NCBI GenBank assembly: GCA_020438595.1
Contig: JAGQUI010000175.1
Coordinates: 1 to 6,081, forward strand
Direction of reading: 5' to 3'
Origin: Propionibacteriaceae bacterium
Lineage (GTDB): Bacteria > Actinomycetota > Actinomycetes > Propionibacteriales > Propionibacteriaceae
Length of the DNA stretch: 6,081 nt
Position numbers and translations under genes: made by a program. Positions 1 to 5,825 of this stretch are shown here, piece after piece. The notes beneath the pieces were generated by a model. The model did not search any database and was not told the origin of the DNA. It was given only the letters and a program-made list of their open reading frames with translations. Position 1 is the first letter of the stretch, and every line of letters starts with the position of its first letter.

Positions 1-1
1 T

Positions 2-874
2 GCGTCCTACTTCGGCAAGCTCTACGCCTACCCGCAGTCCTCCGACGGTGCGTTGCTCTACTACCGCACCGACCTGCTGGAGAAGGCGAACCTGGAACCG
101 CCGACGACCTGGGACGAGATGCAGGCAGCCTGCGACAAGATCCTGCCCGACCAGAAGGGGATGTCCTGCTACGGCGGCCAGTTCCAGAAGTACGAGGGCC
201 TGACCTGTAACGTCGCCGAGGCCGTGAACTCTGCCGGTGGCGAGTTCATCACCGCCGACGGCAAGCCGGCCGTGAACAGCCCCGAGGCCATCGCGGGCCT
301 GACCTGGATGGTGGACGGCTTCGAGTCCGGGATGATCCCCAAGGAAGCGATCACCTGGAAGGAAGAGGAGAGCCGGCAGGCGTTCCAGGACGGCAAGATC
401 CTGTTCCTGCGCAACTGGCCCTACGTCTACAACCTGGCCAGCAAGGACGACGGTTCCTCCAAGGTTGTCGGCAAGTTCGGTGTCGCGCCGCTGCCTGGCA
501 AGGACGGCCCGGGTGTGTCCACCCTCGGTGGCCACAACATCGGCATCTCGACCTTCGCGACCAACAAGGGCACCGCGGGTGACTTCATCAAGTGGATCGC
601 CTCCGAGGACATCCAGAAGGTGTTCCTGCAGAAGGGTTCGCTGGCTCCGATCCTCGAGTCCATGTACGACGACCCGGGGCTGAACGAGGAGTTCGGCTAC
701 CTGTCCACCCTTGGCGCCTCGATCAAGACCGCCCAGGCCCGGCCGAAGGCTGTCAAGTACGGCGACGTGACGACGGCCATCCAGGACGCGACCTACGCCG
801 CCCTGCAGGGTCAGCAGACGCCGACCGACGCGTTCAACGGCCTGCAGACCAAGCTCGAGGAGCTGCTGAAGTAA
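2..874 (+). CDS. Carbohydrate ABC transporter solute-binding protein, family 1 (5' end missing)
   Basis: Extracytoplasmic binding protein that captures a sugar or oligosaccharide and delivers it to the permease pair encoded just downstream. The open frame runs in from before the window (first full codon at base 2), so the signal peptide and N-terminal lobe are missing; about 290 C-terminal residues remain. A TTG at 53 could be mistaken for a start, but family-typical sequence (GKLYAYPQSSDGALLYYRTD) already lies upstream of and across it, so the true start is off-window. Typical signatures are LLEKANLEPPTTWDEM near residues 25-40, a RNWPYVYNLA segment, VAPLPG, and GGHNIGISTFATNKG followed by FIKWIASEDIQK near the C-terminus. 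Three cysteines lie close together (about residues 44, 56 and 69 of the fragment) and could form a disulfide. All lysines appear to use AAG. The substrate cannot be read from sequence; the family assignment is firm. Confidence 0.93.
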   Translation, partial: ASYFGKLYAYPQSSDGALLYYRTDLLEKANLEPPTTWDEMQAACDKILPDQKGMSCYGGQFQKYEGLTCNVAEAVNSAGGEFITADGKPAVNSPEAIAGLTWMVDGFESGMIPKEAITWKEEESRQAFQDGKILFLRNWPYVYNLASKDDGSSKVVGKFGVAPLPGKDGPGVSTLGGHNIGISTFATNKGTAGDFIKWIASEDIQKVFLQKGSLAPILESMYDDPGLNEEFGYLSTLGASIKTAQARPKAVKYGDVTTAIQDATYAALQGQQTPTDAFNGLQTKLEELLK

Positions 875-892
875 CCTTCCCCAGTCGGGACT

Positions 893-925
893 TCTCGGGG
901 TCGCGGCCCGGCCGCGGCCCCGAGA
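893..925 (+). terminator. GC-rich hairpin between binding-protein and permease genes, possible attenuator
   Basis: A 14-bp stem (893-906 pairs with 912-925, one G.U pair, loop CCCGG) begins 18 bases after the binding-protein stop codon. It is followed by ATCCGTCCCTTTGTTCCC, which is pyrimidine-rich but lacks a continuous T-run, so termination would probably be partial. In sugar ABC operons such a hairpin commonly stabilises the upstream binding-protein mRNA or reduces read-through into the permease genes, giving more binding protein than membrane subunits. The stem is seen directly; the role is inferred. Confidence 0.6.
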
Positions 926-946
926 TCCGTCCCTTTGTTCCCTAGC

Positions 947-955
947 AAAGGAGGT
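947..955 (+). promoter_or_regulatory. Strong ribosome binding site for the first permease
   Basis: AAAGGAGGT matches the 16S anti-Shine-Dalgarno sequence over nine bases and sits 8 bases before the ATG at 964. It fixes the start of the MalF-like permease and would offset reduced read-through past the hairpin upstream. Confidence 0.8.
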
Positions 956-963
956 GGGGAAGC

Positions 964-2061
964 ATGAGCCAGGGCGTCGCTACAACAACGGTCGCCGGCA
1001 ATACGCCTCCCGTTACCGAGAAGCGCAAGAAGAACCTGTTCAGCGACGGTCAGGGGACCCTGGCCGCTTTCCTGATTTCCCCGACGATGCTGGTGATCCT
1101 TTTCGTCGTCGGCATTCCGATTCTGCTGTCGATACGGGAGTCGGTGTTCCGCGCGAACACCGAGGTGGATCCGACCACGGGCATGATCCCCGAGGGGGAG
1201 ACCTTCGTCGGTCTGCAGAACTTCACGTCCATCTTCTCCAACCCGATCGACGTGGTCGGCGCGTGGGGCACCATCGACCGCCTGGTCAACTCGTTCCTGA
1301 ACGTGACGTTCTTCACGATCGTGTGCGTCGCGATCGAGACGGTGATCGGCGTGGCGATGGCGCTGATCATGGCCAGGGCGTTCCGGGGCAAGGGCTTCGT
1401 CCGGGCCGCGATCCTGATCCCGTGGGCCATCCCGACGATCGTCTCCGCCCGGATGTGGGGCCTGATCTTCGACGCCGACGGCGTGATGAACAAGATCCTC
1501 GGCGAGCAGATTCTGTGGCTGGCCGACAACCGGTACTCACAGATCGCGGTGATCGTCGCCGACACCTGGAAGACGGCGCCGTTCATCGGCCTGCTCACCC
1601 TCGCCGGACTACAGACGATCCCGTCGGACGTCTACGAGGCGGCCCGGGTGGACGGGGCCAACGCGTGGCAGCAGTTCACCCGGATCACGCTGCCCATGGT
1701 GAAACCCGCCCTGGTGGTCGCGGTGCTGTTCCGCACCCTCGACACCATGCGCATGTTCGACCTGCCCTGGGGCATGATCGGACCAGGCAAGTACTACGTC
1801 GAGACGATCTCGATGTTCGCCTACATCGAGAACAACCAGTTGCGCTACGGCACGGCGGCGGCCTACTCACTCATCCTGTTCGCCTACATCGTGCTGGTCG
1901 CGTTCATCTTCATCCGACTGCTCGGCGCCGACGTGATCGGTGACGAGGAGACCCGCGCGATCATGGAGCAGCGCAAGCGGCAGAAGGCGAAGGCCAAGGC
2001 GGAGAAGCGCAAGATCAAGCTGGCCAGGACCACCATCACGAGCGGGGAGTTCCAGTCATGA
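964..2061 (+). CDS. Carbohydrate ABC transporter permease, MalF-like
   Basis: Integral membrane subunit forming half of the importer channel with the permease encoded next. The 365-residue product has about six membrane segments: near residues 33-57, 114-137, 145-168, 193-217, 247-262 and 300-320. A longer extracytoplasmic loop follows the first segment, as in MalF-type subunits, though without the very large loop of E. coli MalF. The EAA motif that docks the ATPase is intact: E225-A-A-R-V-D-G231, then the ITLP element. The start is set by the strong Shine-Dalgarno at 947-955. An unusual point is the C-terminal cytoplasmic tail (about 328-355), rich in Lys and Arg with acidic residues just before it and likely helical. 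The stop overlaps the next ATG by four bases (ATGA), indicating translational coupling. The family is certain; the sugar is unknown. Confidence 0.96.
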   Translation: MSQGVATTTVAGNTPPVTEKRKKNLFSDGQGTLAAFLISPTMLVILFVVGIPILLSIRESVFRANTEVDPTTGMIPEGETFVGLQNFTSIFSNPIDVVGAWGTIDRLVNSFLNVTFFTIVCVAIETVIGVAMALIMARAFRGKGFVRAAILIPWAIPTIVSARMWGLIFDADGVMNKILGEQILWLADNRYSQIAVIVADTWKTAPFIGLLTLAGLQTIPSDVYEAARVDGANAWQQFTRITLPMVKPALVVAVLFRTLDTMRMFDLPWGMIGPGKYYVETISMFAYIENNQLRYGTAAAYSLILFAYIVLVAFIFIRLLGADVIGDEETRAIMEQRKRQKAKAKAEKRKIKLARTTITSGEFQS

Positions 2062-2969
2062 CCGCGGCGACTTCACACGTGACCGCTGCCGAACTGGCAG
2101 AACTCAACAAGCCCCGTCACGACTGGAAGTACTGGCTCGGCAAGACCGGCATCTTCCTCGGTATGGCGTTCATCATCCTGTACTGCATCGCGCCGTTCTA
2201 CTGGATGGTGGTCTCGTCCCTGCGCCTGCCCACCATGGGCCGGGACACGTCCTTCTGGCCGGATCCGGTCTCGTTCGAGAACTACCCGGCGGTGTTCGAC
2301 CCGGCCAACGGCTTCGGTCGGGCCCTGGTGAACTCGGTGATCGTGTCGCTGTCGACCACTCTGGTCACCCTGCTGTTCGGCATCCTGGCCGCGTACGCGC
2401 TGGCCCGGCTGCGGTTCCGGTTCAAGGGCCTCGTGCTGGCGATCATCATCGGCTGCTCAATGTTCCCGGGCATCACGCTGCTGATCCCGCTGTTCAAGAT
2501 GTTCACCGGCGCGTACCCGTGGATGCCGATCAACTGGATGAACACCTACCAGGCGCTGATCATCCCGTCGCTCTCGTTCGGCCTGCCGCTGTGCGTGTGG
2601 AACCTGACCGCGTTCTTCCGGCAGCTGCCGGTGGAGCTCGAGCAGGCTGCCATGGTGGACGGCTGCACCCCGGGCCAGGCGTTCCGCAAGGTGATCCTGC
2701 CGCTCGCCGCACCGGGCGTGTTCACGACGGCGATCATCACCTTCATCGCGGTCTGGAACGAGTTCATGATCGCGCTGACGTTCGGTACCCAGCAGGACAT
2801 GTACACGGCGACGGTGTCGATCTCGAAGTTCACCGGCGCCTACGGCTATGACACCCCGTGGGGAACCATCATGGCCGCCGGTGTCCTGGTCACCGTCCCG
2901 CTGATCATCGGCGTGCTGATCTTCCAGCGCCGGATCGTGGCCGGCCTCACCGCCGGTGGCGTGAAGTAG
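2058..2969 (+). CDS. Carbohydrate ABC transporter permease, MalG-like
   Basis: Second channel subunit of the same importer, 303 residues, a normal MalG-class length. A short cytoplasmic N-terminus leads into six predicted membrane segments near residues 30-52, 91-115, 124-147, 162-185, 220-242 and 268-290. The ATPase-docking motif reads E195-Q-A-A-M-V-D-G202, followed by AFRKVILPLAAPG; the position usually held by the motif's Glu is Gln196, with a Glu one residue earlier. The C-terminus FQRRIVAGLTAGGVK is highly characteristic of this family. The start overlaps the preceding stop codon (ATGA) and has a GGGGAG Shine-Dalgarno at 2044-2049, inside the upstream gene. No ATPase gene follows: the operon ends at the hairpin beginning at 2982, so the ATPase is either upstream of the window or a shared MsiK-like protein encoded elsewhere. 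Confidence 0.96.
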   Translation: MTAATSHVTAAELAELNKPRHDWKYWLGKTGIFLGMAFIILYCIAPFYWMVVSSLRLPTMGRDTSFWPDPVSFENYPAVFDPANGFGRALVNSVIVSLSTTLVTLLFGILAAYALARLRFRFKGLVLAIIIGCSMFPGITLLIPLFKMFTGAYPWMPINWMNTYQALIIPSLSFGLPLCVWNLTAFFRQLPVELEQAAMVDGCTPGQAFRKVILPLAAPGVFTTAIITFIAVWNEFMIALTFGTQQDMYTATVSISKFTGAYGYDTPWGTIMAAGVLVTVPLIIGVLIFQRRIVAGLTAGGVK

Positions 2970-2981
2970 CCGAAGAACGAC

Positions 2982-3013
2982 GAAAGGCCCCGAGGGAAAC
3001 CTCGGGGCCTTTC
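2982..3013. terminator. Bidirectional Rho-independent-type terminator
   Basis: A perfect 14-bp stem (2982-2995 with 3000-3013) is closed by a GAAA tetraloop, 12 bases after the permease stop codon. On the + strand the stem has an A-rich 5' base and a GCCTTTCC 3' end; read on the - strand it has the same layout and lies 5 bases beyond the tRNA 3' end. It therefore probably terminates both the sugar-transport operon and the convergent tRNA-Lys gene. No long U-tract follows on either strand, which is usual for high-GC actinobacteria. Confidence 0.85.
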
Positions 3014-3018
3014 CGTTG

Positions 3019-3091
3019 TGCGCCGCCAGGGACTCGAACCCCGAACCCGCTAGTTAAGAGCCAGCTGCTCTGCCAGTTGAGCTAGCGGCGC
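3019..3091 (-). tRNA. tRNA-Lys (anticodon CUU)
   Basis: Read on the - strand, the 73 bases fold as a complete cloverleaf. The 7-bp acceptor stem is GCGCCGC with GCGGCGC. The D-arm is GCTC/GAGC with loop AACTGGCA. The anticodon stem GCTGG/CTAGC (one G.U) holds loop CTCTTAA, whose anticodon CUU (bases 3056-3058) decodes AAG lysine codons. A 5-base variable region follows, then T-stem CGGGG/CCCTG (one G.U) with loop TTCGAGT. The discriminator base is A at 3019. The next bases are CAA, so the CCA end is not encoded and must be added by nucleotidyltransferase. AAG is the dominant lysine codon in the neighbouring genes. Confidence 0.97.
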
Positions 3092-3101
3092 GCGAGTAGA
3101 G

Positions 3102-3107
3102 ACTGTA
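3102..3107 (-). promoter_or_regulatory. Candidate -10 element for the tRNA-Lys gene
   Basis: On the - strand TACAGT (4 of 6 matches to TATAAT, including the key T, A and final T) lies 10 bases before the tRNA 5' end, consistent with a very short leader. A poor -35 candidate, TTCGCC (3126-3131), is 18 bases further upstream. The -10 is plausible and the -35 is weak. Confidence 0.4.
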
Positions 3108-3164
3108 GCGCACCGGCCGGGTCAGGGCGAAATCGGCAGGACCCGCGGATCGGTGCCGAGGGTC

Positions 3165-3193
3165 CGGCCCGGGCCGCGGTTAGGCTGGCCGCG
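3165..3193 (+). promoter_or_regulatory. Candidate promoter and operator-like region before the protease gene
   Basis: A perfect 12-bp palindrome CGGCCCGGGCCG (3165-3176) is followed by TAGGCT (3181-3186), which fits the loose actinobacterial -10 pattern TANNNT. The heptamer GGCCGCG occurs at 3172-3178 and again at 3187-3193, flanking the -10. No convincing -35 is visible. In such GC-rich DNA short palindromes and repeats arise easily, so this is only a pointer to where the promoter for the gene starting at 3205 must lie. Confidence 0.25.
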
Positions 3194-3204
3194 AAGGGAG
3201 TCAG

Positions 3205-4329
3205 ATGCGCAGCGGAAAGCGCCGGACGCTGGCCCTGTGCGGCGTCCTGCTGCTCGCCGGGTGCTCCTCCTGGACGCCGTTGCGAACGCCGACCCCGGTG
3301 GACGCCGGCCCGCTCACGCCGGTCGCACAGCGCTCCGCCGCCGCGGTGGGACGGCTGCTCAGTACCCGGTGCTCGGGGGCACCGGCCGCAGGCACCGGCT
3401 TCGTCGTCGGACCGGGGCTGGTCCTGACCGCGGCGCACGTCGTGGGCGGTGCGCGCCAGGTCAGCGTCCGGCTCACCGGGGCGGGTCCGGTACCGGCCGA
3501 GATCGTCGGGATCGACGCGAGCCGGGACACCGCGCTCGTCCGCGCCGGGGCCCTGCCGGGCGACCCGCCCACGATTCCGCTCGCCTCCGACCGGGCCGCC
3601 ACCGGCACGACCGTCGTGGCCCTGGGCTACCCGCTCGGCGAGTCCGTGCTCCACCGGACGTTCGCCCGGATCACCTCGGTCACCGACTCCGCGCTCGTCA
3701 ACGGCTCCCCGATGCGCGACCTGGTCACCCTGGACGCGACCTTGCCGGTGGGGCTCAGCGGCGGCCCGGCGCTGGACGCGGACGGTGTGGCCCGCGGCAT
3801 GGTCGTGGCCGCGATCGGCGGCCGGGGCGGTCGGGACAGCACCTCCCCGGTGACCCTCGCGCTGCCCGCCTCCGGGCTGCAGGCCAGCCTCACGGAATGG
3901 GGCGACGACACCGCGGTCCCGTCCGCCCCCTGCGCCGGCGAGGTGGATCACGGCGAGGCCGCCGACCCCGACCTCATCGTCTCGACGACCGACGCCGACG
4001 CGCCCGAGCTCGCCCACACCCTGTGGCTGCTCGGCCGCAGCATCAACGCCGGCCAGTACCCGAGCGCGGCCGGCATGCTCACCCGCGGCCTGCTGGCCGC
4101 CGAGGGCGGGGTGACGGCCTGGGGGCGCGGCCTCGACTCGACCCGCTGGCAGGCGATCGACCTGCGCAGCGCGACCCGGGACGGCGACCGCGCCACGGCC
4201 CGGGCCCGGTTGCGCACCGCGGATGACGACGGCTGCCGGGTCCAGCCGGTCGAGGTCCGCTTCGAGCGTTCCTCCGGGATCTGGCTGGTGGCGGCGGTGG
4301 AGCAGGACGGCGCGGCGGAGGGGTGCTGA
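3205..4329 (+). CDS. Secreted lipoprotein, trypsin-like serine protease with C-terminal NTF2-like region
   Basis: Predicted extracytoplasmic, lipid-anchored serine endopeptidase of the chymotrypsin/HtrA fold, 374 residues. The N-terminus has basic residues (RSGKRR), a hydrophobic core and the lipobox L17-A-G-C20. The protease domain (about 45-230) holds a full triad: His78 in LTAAHVV, Asp108 in SRDTALV, and Ser185 in LPVGLSGGPAL. The usual GNSGGP reads GLSGGP, so the residue before the nucleophile is Leu. C56 and C243 may form a disulfide around the domain. No PDZ domain follows; instead residues about 268-372 (TLWLLGRSINAGQYPSA, then TRWQAIDLRSATRDGDRATA, and FERSSGIWLVAAVEQ) resemble extracellular NTF2-like domains, with C344 and the terminal C374 as a second possible disulfide. 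The ATG at 3205 is preceded by AAGGGAG (3194-3200). Protease identity is strong; the C-terminal fold is inferred by pattern and the substrate is unknown. Confidence 0.88.
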   Translation: MRSGKRRTLALCGVLLLAGCSSWTPLRTPTPVDAGPLTPVAQRSAAAVGRLLSTRCSGAPAAGTGFVVGPGLVLTAAHVVGGARQVSVRLTGAGPVPAEIVGIDASRDTALVRAGALPGDPPTIPLASDRAATGTTVVALGYPLGESVLHRTFARITSVTDSALVNGSPMRDLVTLDATLPVGLSGGPALDADGVARGMVVAAIGGRGGRDSTSPVTLALPASGLQASLTEWGDDTAVPSAPCAGEVDHGEAADPDLIVSTTDADAPELAHTLWLLGRSINAGQYPSAAGMLTRGLLAAEGGVTAWGRGLDSTRWQAIDLRSATRDGDRATARARLRTADDDGCRVQPVEVRFERSSGIWLVAAVEQDGAAEGC

Positions 4330-4337
4330 ACGGGGCC

Positions 4338-5825
4338 TCAGACGTCCCGGTGCACCAGGGTCCCGGCGACCCAGGTCGCGGCGACGCTCATCTCGCGCAG
4401 CCCGCGGGCCGCCTCCCGGGGGTCGGCACCGGCCAGCGGGTTCGCGTCCAGCAGCGCCAGGTCGGCGGGCTCGCCCACCAACAGCCGGTCACGACCGCCC
4501 GTGCTCGCCGCCAGCGCCTGGACCGGGAGCAGCGAGTGCTCCGGGAACCAGGGCGCATCGCCCGGGTCGCCCCGGTAGACCGCGGTCGCCATGGCCAGCC
4601 ACGGATCCAGTGGTGCCACCGGCGCGTCGGAACCGAACGCGATGCCCACGCCGGCCGCAGCCAGTTCGCGCAGCGGGAAACTGCGGGACGCCCGCTCGAC
4701 GCCCCAGACGGCCTCGGTGACGCCCCGGTCGTCGAGCAGGTGCGCGGGCTGCACGCTGGCGACCAGCTCCAGGTCGGCCATCCGCCGCGCGTCGCCGGGT
4801 GCCAGCAACTGGGCGTGCTCGATCGTGCCGTTGGCGCCGGTCTCGGCGAACGCGTCGAGGGCCTCGGCCGCAGCGGCGTCGCCGATGGTGTGCAGGGCCA
4901 CGGTGAGCCCGTTCCGGCGGGCCTTCCCGAGCAGCGCACGCAACTCGTCCGCAGGCACGTTCTGGACGCCGTGGCCGCCGTCCGGGTAGGGGGCGGCGCA
5001 GTGTGCGGTGCGCGTGTTCAGCGACCCGTCGGAGATGATCTTCAGCGAGCCCATCGTGACCATCGCCTCGCCCCGGTCGCCGACGAGGATGTCGCCGGTC
5101 CGCACGCCCGCCGCGACGGCGGCGTCCAGGTCGGCCGGGTACACCGACGTCCGGATCCGCAGCGGCACCCCGACCGCGGCGTAGCGCCGCGGCCAGGCGG
5201 CGAAGCCCGGCTCGAACTCGTAGTCCACGACCCCGACCACGCCCCGGGCGGCGGCCGCCCGCAGCGCGTCGGTGTACGCCCCCGGGCCCACCTGTGCGTC
5301 CTCGGCGGCCAGGATCGCCGGCAGCGCGGCGAACCACTCCGCCTCCACCACCGGCTGGTCGCGCCGGGCCAGCCCGAACCGGGCCAGCGCGGCCGAGTTC
5401 AGCCAGCCCGCGTGGGCATCGCCGCTGACCAGCACGACCGGCACCGCTCCCGTGACCGCGTCGAGCGCGGCGACGGTCGGCGGTTCGGGCCACGTCGCAG
5501 GACGGTAGCCGCCGCCCACCAGCAGGCCGGTCGGTGTCGTCGGCGTCCTGACCTCGCGGGCGACCCTGGCCACCGCATCGGCGAGGGAGGCGGTCCCGGC
5601 CAGGTCGAGGCGGGTCCGCCGGCGGGCCCACTGGCCGAGGTGGACGTGCGCGTCCCACAGCCCCGGCACCAGCCAGCGTCCGTCGGCGTCCAGGACCTCC
5701 TCGCCGGGCAGCGGGTCGAGCGCCCCGGCGATCGCGGCGATCCGGGTCCCGGCGATCCGGACGTGGACCGGTTCGGAGGCCGGGGGCCCGGCGAGCGGGA
5801 CGGGCTGGGCGTTACGGAGCAGCAT
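4338..5825 (-). CDS. YtcJ-like metal-dependent amidohydrolase (Amidohydro_3 family)
   Basis: Predicted cytoplasmic metal-dependent hydrolase of amide or related C-N bonds, 495 residues, somewhat shorter than many YtcJ-type members. The N-terminal beta-sandwich portion (about 1-55) leads into PGLWDAHVHLG. The expected metal site is complete: His60 and His62 (HxH), Lys262 in MGSLKIISDGSLNTRTA (the likely bridging or carboxylated lysine), His312 in LHTIGDAA, His337 in IEHAQ, and Asp400 in FGSDAPV. A C-terminal beta-sandwich segment ends in GEPADLALLDANPLAG and the ATWVAGTLVH strand typical of the family. The ATG at 5825 directly abuts the TGA of ald with no intervening base and has no good Shine-Dalgarno, pointing to translational coupling. 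The family includes N-substituted formamide deformylase, but nothing here identifies the substrate, and many members are annotated only by fold. The gene converges on the protease gene with 8 bases between. Confidence 0.92.
   Translation of the reverse strand: MLLRNAQPVPLAGPPASEPVHVRIAGTRIAAIAGALDPLPGEEVLDADGRWLVPGLWDAHVHLGQWARRRTRLDLAGTASLADAVARVAREVRTPTTPTGLLVGGGYRPATWPEPPTVAALDAVTGAVPVVLVSGDAHAGWLNSAALARFGLARRDQPVVEAEWFAALPAILAAEDAQVGPGAYTDALRAAAARGVVGVVDYEFEPGFAAWPRRYAAVGVPLRIRTSVYPADLDAAVAAGVRTGDILVGDRGEAMVTMGSLKIISDGSLNTRTAHCAAPYPDGGHGVQNVPADELRALLGKARRNGLTVALHTIGDAAAAEALDAFAETGANGTIEHAQLLAPGDARRMADLELVASVQPAHLLDDRGVTEAVWGVERASRSFPLRELAAAGVGIAFGSDAPVAPLDPWLAMATAVYRGDPGDAPWFPEHSLLPVQALAASTGGRDRLLVGEPADLALLDANPLAGADPREAARGLREMSVAATWVAGTLVHRDV

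Noticed and set aside
53..55. TTG at 53 as the start of the binding-protein gene
   Set aside because: Family-typical sequence is encoded in frame from base 2, so the gene is truncated by the window edge and not started here.
893..963. Riboswitch between binding-protein and permease genes
   Set aside because: Only one simple hairpin is present and the space is too short for a known aptamer.
954..1943. 329-residue + strand ORF starting at GTG 954
   Set aside because: Arg/Asp/His-rich shadow of the MalF-like permease, lacking hydrophobic segments; its start lies inside the Shine-Dalgarno region.
2858..3085. Small + strand ORF ending in PPGTRTPNPLVKSQLLCQLS
   Set aside because: Its first part is a shadow of the permease gene and its end is the antisense translation of tRNA-Lys, a well-known source of spurious proteins.
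2970..3100. tRNA-Lys as an integration site for a mobile element
   Set aside because: The tRNA 3' end faces the permease operon's terminator a few bases away, with no integrase gene and no duplicated tRNA 3' segment in the window.
3082..4017. 311-residue - strand ORF opposite the protease gene
   Set aside because: Gly/Arg-rich low-complexity product with no recognisable motif; long stop-free antisense frames are expected in high-GC coding DNA, and the protease frame has a clear triad and lipobox.
4489..5658. 389-residue - strand ORF in another frame inside the amidohydrolase gene
   Set aside because: Arg/Gly/Pro-rich shadow with no domain signal; the overlapping amidohydrolase frame has all metal ligands.
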